NCBI RefSeq assembly: GCF_014206875.1
Contig: NZ_JACIJO010000003.1
Span: 948,660 to 1,012,659, forward strand
DNA: 64,000 nt
DNA from: Algoriphagus iocasae
GTDB taxonomy: Bacteria; Bacteroidota; Bacteroidia; Cytophagales; Cyclobacteriaceae
Direction: 5' to 3'
Shown here: piece by piece, positions 45,426-54,725 of the stretch
Numbering within the stretch: the first letter of the stretch is position 1
How the letters are laid out: every line of letters begins with the position of its first letter
The notes under the pieces: generated by a model
What the model saw: only the letters and a program-made list of their open reading frames with translations
What the model was told of the DNA's origin: nothing
The model's database searches: none
Made by a program: the position numbers and the translations under genes

Positions 45426-46022
45426 ATGTTTACAGGAATCATAGAATCTTTTGGAACGATTCAAAAAATAACCAAAGAAGGTACCAATGTTCATTTTGAT
45501 CTGGAATCCTCTTTGGCAGCTGAGCTTAAAATCGATCAATCTTTGGCTCACGATGGAGTTTGCCTTACTGTGGTAGAAACCAAACCAAATTCATATCGTG
45601 TCACGGCCATAGATGAGACGATCAAGAAGACTAATCTTTCTCAATGGTCAGAAGGAATGAAAGTTAATCTAGAGCGATGCATGCCTGCCAATGGTCGGTT
45701 TGATGGACATATAGTCCAAGGTCATGTAGATCAAACAGGTACAGTTAAAAATATTTCTGACCAAGATGGAAGCTGGCTTTTTGATATTGAGTATGATCCG
45801 AGTCTAGGAAATGTCACAGTGGAAAAAGGCTCAATCACAATTAATGGAACAAGCCTAACCTGTTTTAATTCAGGTCTTGGTAAATTTTCTGTGGCGATAA
45901 TTCCCTACACTTACGATCATACGAATTTCCATCAGTTACAAGTAGGGGACTTGGTCAATCTGGAATTTGATATCATTGGTAAATACATTGCCAGAATAGT
46001 CAATGGCTATCCGAAAGGCTAG
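45426..46022 (+). CDS. ribE: Riboflavin synthase, alpha subunit
   Basis: A 198-residue enzyme that dismutates two 6,7-dimethyl-8-ribityllumazine molecules into riboflavin. It has the two beta-barrel repeats of the family, the start MFTGIIESFG (which sets the ATG at 45426) and DGHIVQGHVDQTG at the second repeat. An upstream TTG would add 20 unrelated residues. I saw no FMN riboswitch in the short leader. Other rib genes are elsewhere. Confidence 0.96.
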   Translation: MFTGIIESFGTIQKITKEGTNVHFDLESSLAAELKIDQSLAHDGVCLTVVETKPNSYRVTAIDETIKKTNLSQWSEGMKVNLERCMPANGRFDGHIVQGHVDQTGTVKNISDQDGSWLFDIEYDPSLGNVTVEKGSITINGTSLTCFNSGLGKFSVAIIPYTYDHTNFHQLQVGDLVNLEFDIIGKYIARIVNGYPKG

Positions 46023-46033
46023 ATTTTGATACA

Positions 46034-46069
46034 AAAAAAGGCTGGAAGTTTAAATTTCCAGCCTTTTTT
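46034..46069. terminator. Bidirectional hairpin terminator
   Basis: A perfect 14-bp stem (arms 46034-46047 and 46056-46069, 8-nt loop) with long A/T flanks ends ribE and the convergent formylglycine-type gene. Confidence 0.95.
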
Positions 46070-46086
46070 CGTTTTTATCTATTGGC

Positions 46087-47187
46087 TTATTTCATGCTCA
46101 GTGTTTTCGTCTCAGGATCTTTTACGCACCTGAATCCTACATTGGAAGTTCCAGAATCGAATGCCTGACCCTGTCTTGCAGATGGTCTATAGTTGACACA
46201 ATAATTCTCTGCGCAAAGGAAAGATCCACCTTTGATTACTCGTTCCATGGCAAATGGATTGTCAGGATTGTAGCATGGATTCATGTCTTTATCCAGTTTT
46301 GGAGCCTGACCAGCTAACCTTGCATATTTTAAAGCATCGTACCAATCACCAGTAAGTTCCCAGACATTTCCAATCATATCATACAGTCCGAAGGTGTTTG
46401 GAGCGAAAGATTTCACTGGTGAAGTTCCTACAAAACCATCATTTCCCAGATTTTCATTTGGGAAATTACCCTGAAAAGTATTGGCTAAATATTGCCCATT
46501 TGGAGTCAACTCGTCACCCCAAGCAAATCGTTTCCCATTTACTCCACCTCTTGCTGCAAATTCCCATTCGATTTCAGTTGGAAGTCTTTTCCCAGCCCAT
46601 TTTGCATACGCTTCAGCGTCTTCGTATGAAATATGTACAACAGGATGATTTTCTCTACCATCAATATCAGAATCTGGTCCTTCGGGATGTTTCCAGTTTG
46701 CTCCATTTACCCATACCCACCAAAGTGAAATATCCTGTAAAGGTACTTTGTATGGAGGAGGGGAAAAGACCATCGAGCCTGCGACCAAAACAGATTCATC
46801 TGGTTTTGGGGTACCTGGAGGTAATTGTTTTTTTAATTCTTCCCATTCAGGTTTTCTCTCTGCAACTGTCACATAACCTGTTGCGTCTACAAATTCCTGA
46901 AATTCGGCATTGGTAACTTCGTGAGTATCCATCCAATAACCATCTACTTTTAAGTTAACAGCTGGTTTTTCTGCTGCATAAGCTTCAGCTTCATTGGTTC
47001 CCATCACAAATTCTCCCCCTGGTATCCAGACCATCCCGTCAATTTTTTCAGTTGGAGCCGGAGTCTCGGACACCACCATTTTTTCTTCGTCGATCTGGGT
47101 TTCTTTTTTTTCCTCCTGACAAGATGAAAATGAGGTGATAATAGCAATTCCTGAAAGGAGAGATAATATTTTATTGAAATGCATCAT
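46087..47187 (-). CDS. Formylglycine-generating enzyme (FGE/SUMF1) family lipoprotein
   Basis: A 366-residue lipoprotein (lipobox S-F-S-S-C, Cys23) with a full FGE-sulfatase fold (MVWIPGGEFVMGT about 52-64; RLPTEIEWEFAARGG; GNVWELTGDWY). Near the C-terminus, GGSFLCAENYC supplies Cys325 and Cys330 with the spacing of the active-site copper-binding cysteines of human FGE (336/341). This favours a true cysteine-oxidising enzyme over a GldK-like scaffold. No sulfatase is near. Its export implies action on a periplasmic target, which is inference. Confidence 0.85.
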   Translation of the reverse strand: MMHFNKILSLLSGIAIITSFSSCQEEKKETQIDEEKMVVSETPAPTEKIDGMVWIPGGEFVMGTNEAEAYAAEKPAVNLKVDGYWMDTHEVTNAEFQEFVDATGYVTVAERKPEWEELKKQLPPGTPKPDESVLVAGSMVFSPPPYKVPLQDISLWWVWVNGANWKHPEGPDSDIDGRENHPVVHISYEDAEAYAKWAGKRLPTEIEWEFAARGGVNGKRFAWGDELTPNGQYLANTFQGNFPNENLGNDGFVGTSPVKSFAPNTFGLYDMIGNVWELTGDWYDALKYARLAGQAPKLDKDMNPCYNPDNPFAMERVIKGGSFLCAENYCVNYRPSARQGQAFDSGTSNVGFRCVKDPETKTLSMK

Positions 47188-47320
47188 ATCTTATTTATGA
47201 TTGAAAATTAATAAGAATCGAGTAGAAATGCAGTATAAAGAGTGATTAGGTTTTTGAAATCGAATGGGTTTCTTGAAGGAACTAGGTTCGGATTTTAACT
47301 TTAATACCACTTACAGAAGA

Positions 47321-47345
47321 AAAAAAAGCGGCTACTGCCGCTTTT
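47321..47345 (-). terminator. Hairpin terminator after ferritin
   Basis: An 8-bp stem (AAAGCGGC with GCCGCTTT, TACT loop) with an A-run on the left, reading as T-run on the minus strand. Confidence 0.85.
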
Positions 47346-47365
47346 ATGAATTTTAAATGATGGAA

Positions 47366-47911
47366 TTACGCTTCACCTTGAACTGATGCATCATGTAATT
47401 TGCCCAGTTCCTGGTCGATTGTCCAAAGTCCCACACCATCTTCTCCAATAATATCGAATAATTCCAATGCTCTTCTTGACATGGTTTCTTCTTCTCTTTG
47501 CTCAGTGACATACCATTGCATGAAGCTGAACGTAGCGAAATCTTTTACAGAAAATGCATGGTCAACAATGTTATTTATTGCTTTGGTGACCTTAATTTCA
47601 TGTTCTAAAATCAATTCGAAGACCTCACGTAAAGAGTTGAAATTGTGTCTGATGTCCGTAATCTCTGGCTGCATGGCATGACCGCCTGCCTCATTGATAT
47701 ATCGGAAAATCTTCATCATATGCATTCTTTCCTCATCTGCATGGGTATATAGATATTTCGCCGCATTCTCATAACCCATCATGTGACACCAAGAGGCCAT
47801 AGATAGATAATAAGCAGAGGATTTACCCTCCATTTCTACCTGTTTGTTAAGTAATTTTTCTGTATCGACCAGCAAAGAGCGCTGAAGTGTTACTATTTCT
47901 TTTGCTTTCAT
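47366..47911 (-). CDS. ftnA: Ferritin
   Basis: A 181-residue four-helix-bundle iron-storage protein of the bacterial FtnA type. The ferroxidase ligands fall in E-x-x-H-M and D-E-E-R-M-H-M-M-K helices (about 56-70) and in the Q-W-Y-V-T-E-Q-R-E-E-E helix. It stores Fe(III) inside a 24-mer. It stands alone with its own terminator. Confidence 0.93.
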   Translation of the reverse strand: MKAKEIVTLQRSLLVDTEKLLNKQVEMEGKSSAYYLSMASWCHMMGYENAAKYLYTHADEERMHMMKIFRYINEAGGHAMQPEITDIRHNFNSLREVFELILEHEIKVTKAINNIVDHAFSVKDFATFSFMQWYVTEQREEETMSRRALELFDIIGEDGVGLWTIDQELGKLHDASVQGEA

Positions 47912-48011
47912 AGTTTCAAGAGTTGTATTACTGTTTAAACTAAAAATACGACTTTCGGTTCCTTTAAACTATCCCTTTTTCCTATTTGTAATTGATACAA
48001 TTTAAAATAGG

Positions 48012-49358
48012 TTACCTGTTGCTAGGAGTTGGGAAAACCGGTAAAGATTCAGCTCCATTTTCTCCTACTGCCTGTACGGCAAAGAAATAATTGTCTTTAG
48101 AATAAGGTAAAGTCAGAGTCATGTCAGTTGTAAAGAATTTCTTTTCCCACATAGGAGAGGAGGTCTCTCTCATCAACACATAATAACCTTTTGCTTTGCC
48201 TGTAGCAGGTTCTTTCCAAAGTAGGGTGGATGAATTGCTTAAACCTCTGACGCTGATCTGAACTTCCTCAGGCTGAGATGGTGCTTGTGCCAATGTTGCC
48301 AGGGAGGAAATATTAACTGCAGCAACTTTTCTTAAATACTCAAAATCCATAAACTCAGGCAAATCACCATATTGGATTCCATCTTCAACTCGTACATTTT
48401 CATGTTGATGATAGAAGTTTTCATTCATTTCTGACATTCTTACAGCTGTAAATCCATTTCTTGCGAATGCGGTTTGATCACCACCTCTCAAAAATCTGTC
48501 TGCTCTGTAGATTAATTTCACCTCAAATTGATCAACATATCGCTCGCCGATTTCTTTTACATAACGAGCCAGTTGTCGGGATTTACTGTCATTTTCAGCC
48601 CCTGTGTACTTTCTGATTCGCTCCATTTCTTCTGTTTCATTGGCTGGAATTGTTTCAGAAAATATTCTCATTTTCAGATTGTCTTTTATGAGAGTTCCAG
48701 ACGAACTGCTGTTTCCAACAATGTCATTATTTAAAACAGCTCCGATTTCCCAGTCTTCTTCTTTCGCTTTATCAGCCAAATAAGTTGCTCCTTTCAAACC
48801 TTCTTCTTCACCTGTAAAGGCTACAAATAGAATTGTCGCAGGAAACGATCTTGATGCCATTACTCTTGCTAATTCAATGACCGCGGCAGTTCCACTTCCA
48901 TCATCATTTGCGCCTGGAGCAATTCCTTCTGCATCCATTACATCTTTATTTCTAGAATCCATGTGAGCAGAAATGATAAAAATTCTCTTGTCATTTGGGT
49001 CGGTTCCTTTCAGAGTTGCAATGACATTGGCAGCAGGTGAGTCTTCGGTAATTCTTCTTCCATCAGATGGGATCACAAACTTTTCGATTTCTGCAGTCAT
49101 TCTCCCTCCTGATTTTTCCGCAAAAGAATTGAATTTGGAAAGGACATATTCTTGAGCAGCTGGCATCCCTGTGCTGTTATTGGTGTTAAGGGTGTGTCGG
49201 GTGGTAAAAGACACCAGCTTGTGAATGTAATTTTCTAAGGAATCTGAAGAAATTTCGGAAACCATTTTCGCTATTTCAGGATCTCTGTTGATTGCGATTT
49301 GAGAAATTGAGCTTCCGTAAATTAAAATCAGACCAAGGGTGAGTAAAAATTTATTCAT
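48012..49358 (-). CDS. Secreted M28-family aminopeptidase with C-terminal FnIII-like domain
   Basis: A 448-residue exported peptidase (signal peptide about 1-19). Co-catalytic zinc ligands and active residues: His132 and Asp134 in AHMDS, Asp152 in GANDDGSG, Glu184/Glu185 in GEEEG and Asp212 in NNDIVGN; a late His is in FYHQHENV. Residues 350-448 look like a fibronectin-III domain. It is divergent from a DinB-like gene. Confidence 0.9.
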   Translation of the reverse strand: MNKFLLTLGLILIYGSSISQIAINRDPEIAKMVSEISSDSLENYIHKLVSFTTRHTLNTNNSTGMPAAQEYVLSKFNSFAEKSGGRMTAEIEKFVIPSDGRRITEDSPAANVIATLKGTDPNDKRIFIISAHMDSRNKDVMDAEGIAPGANDDGSGTAAVIELARVMASRSFPATILFVAFTGEEEGLKGATYLADKAKEEDWEIGAVLNNDIVGNSSSSGTLIKDNLKMRIFSETIPANETEEMERIRKYTGAENDSKSRQLARYVKEIGERYVDQFEVKLIYRADRFLRGGDQTAFARNGFTAVRMSEMNENFYHQHENVRVEDGIQYGDLPEFMDFEYLRKVAAVNISSLATLAQAPSQPEEVQISVRGLSNSSTLLWKEPATGKAKGYYVLMRETSSPMWEKKFFTTDMTLTLPYSKDNYFFAVQAVGENGAESLPVFPTPSNR

Positions 49359-49426
49359 GTTTGGTTTTAGTTTTAAGGTTCAGCTTAAATTTATCTCATA
49401 ATATTGTGAATCAAGATAACTTTTAC

Positions 49427-49942
49427 ATGAAGACATTAAACCAACCCAAAAAAGGCGATTATTCTAATTTTTTCTCCACCTATTTAAATCTCGTGAGTGG
49501 AGATCAGTACGAAAAAATCATTTTGGATCAGATTGAACTTTTAAATGACCTTTTCAAAAGTAAAGGTGTTGAATGGTCTGAAAAAGCTTATGCAGAAGGT
49601 AAATGGACACCAAAAGAAGTGTTGGGCCATATGATCGACACAGAAAGAATCATGACTTTTCGAGCACTTTGCTTTGCCAGAGGAGAAAAATCGGCACTTC
49701 CTGGGTTTGATCAGGATCCTTATGTTTTGAATGCAAGGTTTAGTCAAGTTCCGATTCAAAACCTTTTGGATGATTTTAAGGCACAAAGAATGGCTTTACT
49801 GTCTATGATTTCTATTTTGCCTGAAGAAACCTTGGACTTTGTGGGCCAGGCCAGTGGAAACCCAATCACGCCCCGAGCTTTGTTATGGATCATTCCGGGA
49901 CATTTTAAACATCATTATCAAATCTTTTTAGATAAATATTAA
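49427..49942 (+). CDS. DinB-family protein
   Basis: A 171-residue DinB-like four-helix protein. Metal-site histidines are in LGHMIDTERIM (about 66) and near the end in PGHFKHHYQIF. The ATG at 49427 fits the family; an upstream TTG lies beside the divergent start. It is followed 3 bp later by phzF. Confidence 0.83.
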   Translation: MKTLNQPKKGDYSNFFSTYLNLVSGDQYEKIILDQIELLNDLFKSKGVEWSEKAYAEGKWTPKEVLGHMIDTERIMTFRALCFARGEKSALPGFDQDPYVLNARFSQVPIQNLLDDFKAQRMALLSMISILPEETLDFVGQASGNPITPRALLWIIPGHFKHHYQIFLDKY

Positions 49943-49945
49943 ACC

Positions 49946-50740
49946 ATGAAACTTCCTATTGCAATAGTAGATGCTTTTACCAATAAACCGTTTGGTGGAA
50001 ATCCTGCAGCAGTTTGTCTTTTAAATGAGCCACTAACTGCCGAACAAATGCAGACCATCGCCATGGAAATGAACCTGAGCGAAACTGCTTTTGTGGAAAA
50101 GACGGATGAAATGGGAGTGTTTGGTTTGCGTTGGTTTACTCCAACTTTGGAAATCGATCTTTGCGGACATGCCACTCTGGCTTCGGCATTTCAAATGATG
50201 CATGCTGGCTGTGCCATTCCGGGAGATACAATCCGGTTTATGACTAGGAGTGGGGAGTTACGAGTAAAAGGAGACGGAGAATGGATAGAAATGGATTTTC
50301 CTTTACTTCCAACATTCACCGAGCCTCATCCATACTTTAAAGAGGACTTTTTCGGAAAGAAGATTGTTGCGATCTCTGAATTGAGGAAAAACTGGATTAT
50401 CGAATTGGAGGATCATGAAGCTGTGGAGTCTGTCAGCCCAGATTTTCAGGTAATAGCCGCTCAATCTGAAGAAGGAATTATTGTCACCGCCAAAGGGAAA
50501 GAGCCTTTTGATATATATAGTCGGTTTTTTGGTCCAAACGTAGGGATTAATGAGGATCCTGTTACTGGTTTTGCCCACTGTGCATTGATGGATTATTGGT
50601 ATCAGAAAACAGGCAAGTTTTCTTTAAAAGCTTATCAAGCTTCAAAAAGAGGAGGGATTCTGCACTTAGAGAAGCATGATGATCGGGTCATCATCAAAGG
50701 ACAAGCAGTACAGGTATTATCTGGGAATTTAGATATTTAA
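49946..50740 (+). CDS. PhzF-family isomerase/epimerase-like protein
   Basis: A 264-residue protein of the PhzF family (DapF fold, two similar halves). It begins LPIAIVDAFTNKPFGGNPAAVCLL, the acid/base Glu46 is in NLSETAFV, and D-L-C-G-H-A-T-L and D-P-V-T-G-F-A-H-C are present. In phenazine makers PhzF isomerises a DHHA intermediate; here no phz genes are near, so the substrate is unknown. It lies 4 bp before the channel gene. Confidence 0.9.
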   Translation: MKLPIAIVDAFTNKPFGGNPAAVCLLNEPLTAEQMQTIAMEMNLSETAFVEKTDEMGVFGLRWFTPTLEIDLCGHATLASAFQMMHAGCAIPGDTIRFMTRSGELRVKGDGEWIEMDFPLLPTFTEPHPYFKEDFFGKKIVAISELRKNWIIELEDHEAVESVSPDFQVIAAQSEEGIIVTAKGKEPFDIYSRFFGPNVGINEDPVTGFAHCALMDYWYQKTGKFSLKAYQASKRGGILHLEKHDDRVIIKGQAVQVLSGNLDI

Positions 50741-50744
50741 TCTT

Positions 50745-51452
50745 ATGTCTAGCACAGAAGCAACCAAAACTAAAAATAAGCCGGTCCAAAAGGCATTTAA
50801 AAACTTCACGGAATATTGGCTGACTGATGCCAGTTTTGGGTTGCTTCTCTTGATTCTACTCTTTACGGTTTTCATTCTTCCGATCCTGATTGAGTACGGT
50901 CATGTTCATTTTATATTCGTCAATACTGTTTTCCTGTTTCTGTTTTTCACAGGGATTTGGTCTTCCAGAGAAAAGTTTTTGGTCTTTCTAACATCAGGTT
51001 TATTTTTCACTCAATTAGGATTGAGAATCCTTAGATTCAGTGATTTCGATTTTGAGTTTTATTTGTCAGAAAGATTTGTAGGGATACTTAATATGTTGGT
51101 ATTTATATTTCTGAATATTAGATTGTTATTTAGAGATAATGAGGTCAATATTTACAGAGTAATTGGTGCAATCAATGTCTATTTATTAGTGGCTATTTTA
51201 GGTGCTTTCGTTTTTGAAATTATATATCTTTTTACTGGCACTGGTATAGCAGGAGCATCCGAATTGAGAGGAATGGACGAGGATTATACCCAATACATTT
51301 ATTTTAGTTTGGTGTCACTTACCACGGTGGGCTTTGGAGATTTATATCCCACCCATATCATGACCAAAATGTTGTCAGTTTTCCTATCAACGGTGGGGAT
51401 TTTATATCCTGCTGTGGTTATTGCCAGACTTGTTGCTTCAGGAAAGAATTAA
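50745..51452 (+). CDS. Potassium-channel-like membrane protein
   Basis: A 235-residue protein with about six hydrophobic segments and a K+-selective pore: S-L-T-T-V-G-F-G-D (filter TTVGFGD, 193-199) before the final inner helix. It has no regulatory RCK domain in this reading frame. It follows phzF by 4 bp, so they are probably co-transcribed. Confidence 0.85.
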   Translation: MSSTEATKTKNKPVQKAFKNFTEYWLTDASFGLLLLILLFTVFILPILIEYGHVHFIFVNTVFLFLFFTGIWSSREKFLVFLTSGLFFTQLGLRILRFSDFDFEFYLSERFVGILNMLVFIFLNIRLLFRDNEVNIYRVIGAINVYLLVAILGAFVFEIIYLFTGTGIAGASELRGMDEDYTQYIYFSLVSLTTVGFGDLYPTHIMTKMLSVFLSTVGILYPAVVIARLVASGKN

Positions 51453-51540
51453 TCAGGAATTCCTGTCCATCTGTGTAATTTTTTAGGGTATTTTCTTGAA
51501 TGAATTGTACTTTCAAAGCACATAAAATACCACTTACCTT

Positions 51541-53022
51541 ATGAGAAAAATTTATCTATCGATCATGATGATGGTCTGTGTCAGCTTTGCCTGGGCACAA
51601 ACAGAGCGTCATATTGAGGTGGAATCCAAAGTAGAAAGCACTCACGAAACCACCATTAAAGGAAAGAAAATCCCTTACAAAGCAACTGCTGGAACCCAAC
51701 CTGTTTGGAATGAAGAGGGAATGCCTATGGCTTCATTGTTTTATACTTATTATGAAAGAACCGATATCTCGAATAAGACAACAAGGCCATTGGTGATTTC
51801 ATTTAACGGAGGTCCTGGATCAGCTTCTATTTGGATGCATTTGGCCTATACTGGTCCAGTCATTCTAAACATAGATGATGAAGGATATCCAGTTCAACCT
51901 TACGGTACAAAGTCCAACCCAAATTCTATCTTGGATGTTGCGGATATCGTTTATGTGGATCCTGTCAATACGGGTTATTCAAGAATTGTGGATCCTGAAA
52001 CTCCAAGATCAACATTCTTCGGAATCAATTCAGATATCAAGTATCTGGCAGATTGGGTAAATACCTTTGTGACTAGACAAGGGAGATGGGCTTCTCCAAA
52101 ATATTTGATTGGTGAAAGTTATGGTACCACCAGAGTAGCGGGTTTGGTTGCACAACTTCAAGGAGCACACTGGATGTATTTCAACGGTGTAATCATGGTG
52201 TCTCCAACTGATCTTGGGATTGATAGAGGTTCTCAAATAAAAACCGCTAATTATTTGCCATACTATGCTGCCACAGCTTGGTATCACAAAGCTTTGGATG
52301 CAGATCTTCAAAGTAAGGACCTAGATGATATTTTACCTGAAGTAGAGGTATTTACAATCAATGAACTTATCCCAGCAGTTGTAAAAGGAGGAAGTCTTCC
52401 TGCTTCTGAAAGAGATGCGATAGCTACCAAATTTGCTCATTATTCTGGATTGGATAAAAAAGTGGTTTTAGAACATAATCTGATGGTTCCAACCAATTTC
52501 TTCTGGAAAGAATTATTGAGAGATCAAGGAATGACTATTGGTAGATTGGATAGTAGATACAAAGGTTTTGATCAGGCAGGCACAGGATCCAGACCTGATT
52601 TTGACCCTGCTTTAACTGCTTGGAATCATGCTTTTGCGCCAGCATTTAATATTTATGCCAAAGAGACATTGAAATACAATACTGATTTGACTTACAATCT
52701 CTTCGGCCCTGTACATCCATGGGATAGATCAAATGAAAACACAGGCTATGATTTAGGCACTGCTATGCGCCAAAATCCATTTCTTCATGTGATGGTTCAA
52801 TCTGGATTATACGATGGTGGAACAGATTTCTTTAATGCCAAATACAATATGTGGCAGATTGATCCAACAGGTAGAATGGCTGACCGTATTTCTTGGATAG
52901 GTTACAGAAGTGGTCATATGATGTATTTGAGAGCTGAAGACTTGGTAACCTCAAATGAAGATATCCGACAGTTTATCGAAAAATCAAAAGTAGCGCCGGG
53001 AATGCCTGCTAAGTACGATTAA
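51541..53022 (+). CDS. Secreted S10-family serine carboxypeptidase-like protein
   Basis: A 493-residue exported protein (signal peptide 1-20) with an alpha/beta-hydrolase fold. FNGGPGSASIW (88-98) forms the oxyanion region, Ser193 lies in G-E-S-Y-G-T, an acid is in Y-D-G-G-T-D and the His is in S-G-H-M-M-Y near the end. Such enzymes remove C-terminal residues from peptides. A strong terminator follows. Confidence 0.9.
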   Translation: MRKIYLSIMMMVCVSFAWAQTERHIEVESKVESTHETTIKGKKIPYKATAGTQPVWNEEGMPMASLFYTYYERTDISNKTTRPLVISFNGGPGSASIWMHLAYTGPVILNIDDEGYPVQPYGTKSNPNSILDVADIVYVDPVNTGYSRIVDPETPRSTFFGINSDIKYLADWVNTFVTRQGRWASPKYLIGESYGTTRVAGLVAQLQGAHWMYFNGVIMVSPTDLGIDRGSQIKTANYLPYYAATAWYHKALDADLQSKDLDDILPEVEVFTINELIPAVVKGGSLPASERDAIATKFAHYSGLDKKVVLEHNLMVPTNFFWKELLRDQGMTIGRLDSRYKGFDQAGTGSRPDFDPALTAWNHAFAPAFNIYAKETLKYNTDLTYNLFGPVHPWDRSNENTGYDLGTAMRQNPFLHVMVQSGLYDGGTDFFNAKYNMWQIDPTGRMADRISWIGYRSGHMMYLRAEDLVTSNEDIRQFIEKSKVAPGMPAKYD

Positions 53023-53040
53023 GATTTTCTGGAAAATAGA

Positions 53041-53074
53041 AAAAGGGTCTGAATGTGATTTCAGACCCTTTTTT
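53041..53074. terminator. Bidirectional hairpin terminator
   Basis: A 13-bp stem (arms 53041-53053 and 53060-53072, 6-nt loop) with A/T runs ends the S10 peptidase and the convergent synthetase-like gene. Confidence 0.92.
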
Positions 53075-53075
53075 G

Positions 53076-53954
53076 TTATAGATTGACGAAAGCTTTAAAC
53101 TCTTCGTAAGTACGGATCGGACTGTCGGATCCTATGAGTTCTCCTAGAAGTTGGTAGAGGTCGGCTGTGGATTTTCCTTCTTTTCTTAAAAACTGAATTG
53201 AGGTGGCTCCATCAGATTTAGACAGTTTTACATTTTTTGGACCTTTGATCAAGCCATGATGGTGAAAAGTGACTTGGTTGAATGAATTTTCTCCCAGCGA
53301 TTCTGCTAGTATTTTTTGATCCAGAGAGGAACTTAGCAGGTCTTTTCCACGGACGATAAAATCCACTCCAAAATGAATGTCATCAATTACAGAAGTAAGT
53401 TGATAGGCAGGAAGTCGATCCTTTTTTCTAACCATGAAAAATGCCCCATCTTCAGGGAGGGTATAAGTAGCTACTTTATCAGGATATTCTTTGATTTTTA
53501 TGAAATCAGTATTGAAAGTATTAAACCTCCAGGCAGTCTCTGCCCGATCCAGAGGGATTCTTCTATCCAGACAATAACCCAGATAATATCCAGAGGAATC
53601 CAGTTGTTGAATCTTTTTTCTGGTACAGTCACAGGCAAAAAGGACTTTTTCCTTTCTCAAGTTTTCTACAGCTTCCAGGTAGGAATTCATACGATGAATC
53701 TGAGACCAATTGGACTCAAAATCTCTCAAATCTTTTGGCCCTTCATCGTAGGAGATTTCCATAAAATCCAAAGTGTCAAAAATATCCTGAACATACTCTT
53801 GACGGTATCGATCCCTGTCCAAATCATCTATTCGAAGTAAAATTTTACTACCGTTTTTCTCTGCCAGAATTTTGGTAATCAAAAAAGAATAGAGGTTTCC
53901 CAGATGTAAAAAACCGCTAGGAGTCGGAGCAAGACGGGTGAGTTGAAGTTCCAT
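53076..53954 (-). CDS. Glutamyl-Q-tRNA(Asp) synthetase-like protein (GluRS catalytic-domain paralogue)
   Basis: A 292-residue protein that is a truncated glutamyl-tRNA synthetase: HIGH-like motif in RLAPTPSGFLHLGN, KMSKS-like V-K-L-S-K-S-D-G, and no anticodon-binding domain. A zinc site C-x-C...Y-x3-C (Cys108, Cys110, Tyr124, Cys128) matches GluQ-RS. The family charges glutamate to the queuosine base of tRNA-Asp. A different amino-acyl carrier role cannot be excluded. Confidence 0.82.
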   Translation of the reverse strand: MELQLTRLAPTPSGFLHLGNLYSFLITKILAEKNGSKILLRIDDLDRDRYRQEYVQDIFDTLDFMEISYDEGPKDLRDFESNWSQIHRMNSYLEAVENLRKEKVLFACDCTRKKIQQLDSSGYYLGYCLDRRIPLDRAETAWRFNTFNTDFIKIKEYPDKVATYTLPEDGAFFMVRKKDRLPAYQLTSVIDDIHFGVDFIVRGKDLLSSSLDQKILAESLGENSFNQVTFHHHGLIKGPKNVKLSKSDGATSIQFLRKEGKSTADLYQLLGELIGSDSPIRTYEEFKAFVNL

Positions 53955-53990
53955 TCCGCCAAATTAGTTAGATTGGAAAAAATTTCATCA

Positions 53991-54656
53991 ATGAAACCAT
54001 CAGCAAGGCTTCTTTTTTCAATACTTATTTTGATAGGAATGATTTCCTGTCAAGAGCAAGCTCCAAAAAACGGAATTGCCCTTGTAGAAAAATCAATTGA
54101 ATATCATGATCCAAAAGGTGAATGGGCTTCTTTGAATGCTACATTTCATATCATAGATAGCTTGCCCAATGGAAGAGAATCAAGAAATTATAGTTTCTAT
54201 GTGGATAATTTGAATTCTAAAATGACCTATTCAATTCAAAACCTAGAATATGAAGTTAGGCAGGATTCGGTGATCGTGAAAAAGGGAGATGTGGAAAATG
54301 AAAGGGCATTGAGAATGAGGAATTATTATACCTATCTCTGGGGATTGCCAATGAAACTGAAGGATCCTGGGACAAGAATTGATGAGGAAATAAAAACCGA
54401 GACACTCGATGGTAAAGAATATTTAGTGGCAAGAGTGGCTTATCCAGAGGATACTTGGTACTTCTATTTTGATCCAGAAAATTACCGGATGCATGCTTAT
54501 AAATTCTATAAAGACGAGCCCAATCAAGTTGGAGAAATCATCTATTTAAATGATGAGGTAACTTTTTCTTCGATGAAAATCCCGGCAAACAGATCTTGGT
54601 ATAGAACAGAAAAGCCAGAATTTTTAGGTACTGATAAACTTCAGGAAATTAGGTAA
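53991..54656 (+). CDS. DUF6503-type lipoprotein
   Basis: A 221-residue lipoprotein (lipobox I-S-C, about residue 19) with the Bacteroidota DUF6503-like pattern (ALVEKSIEYHDPKGEW; WYFYFDPENYRMHAYKFYKDE). Function unknown. The ATG at 53991 is chosen so that the signal peptide follows directly. Confidence 0.75.
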   Translation: MKPSARLLFSILILIGMISCQEQAPKNGIALVEKSIEYHDPKGEWASLNATFHIIDSLPNGRESRNYSFYVDNLNSKMTYSIQNLEYEVRQDSVIVKKGDVENERALRMRNYYTYLWGLPMKLKDPGTRIDEEIKTETLDGKEYLVARVAYPEDTWYFYFDPENYRMHAYKFYKDEPNQVGEIIYLNDEVTFSSMKIPANRSWYRTEKPEFLGTDKLQEIR

Positions 54657-54725
54657 GATGCTCTTAAGTTTATTTAACGAGGAAGATTTTCCTCTTCCGA
54701 CTTACTGAAATATCTTGGCATCTGA

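Noticed and set aside
49946..50740. Phenazine biosynthesis cluster
   Set aside because: Only a PhzF-family protein is present; no other phz gene is near, and the family is broad.
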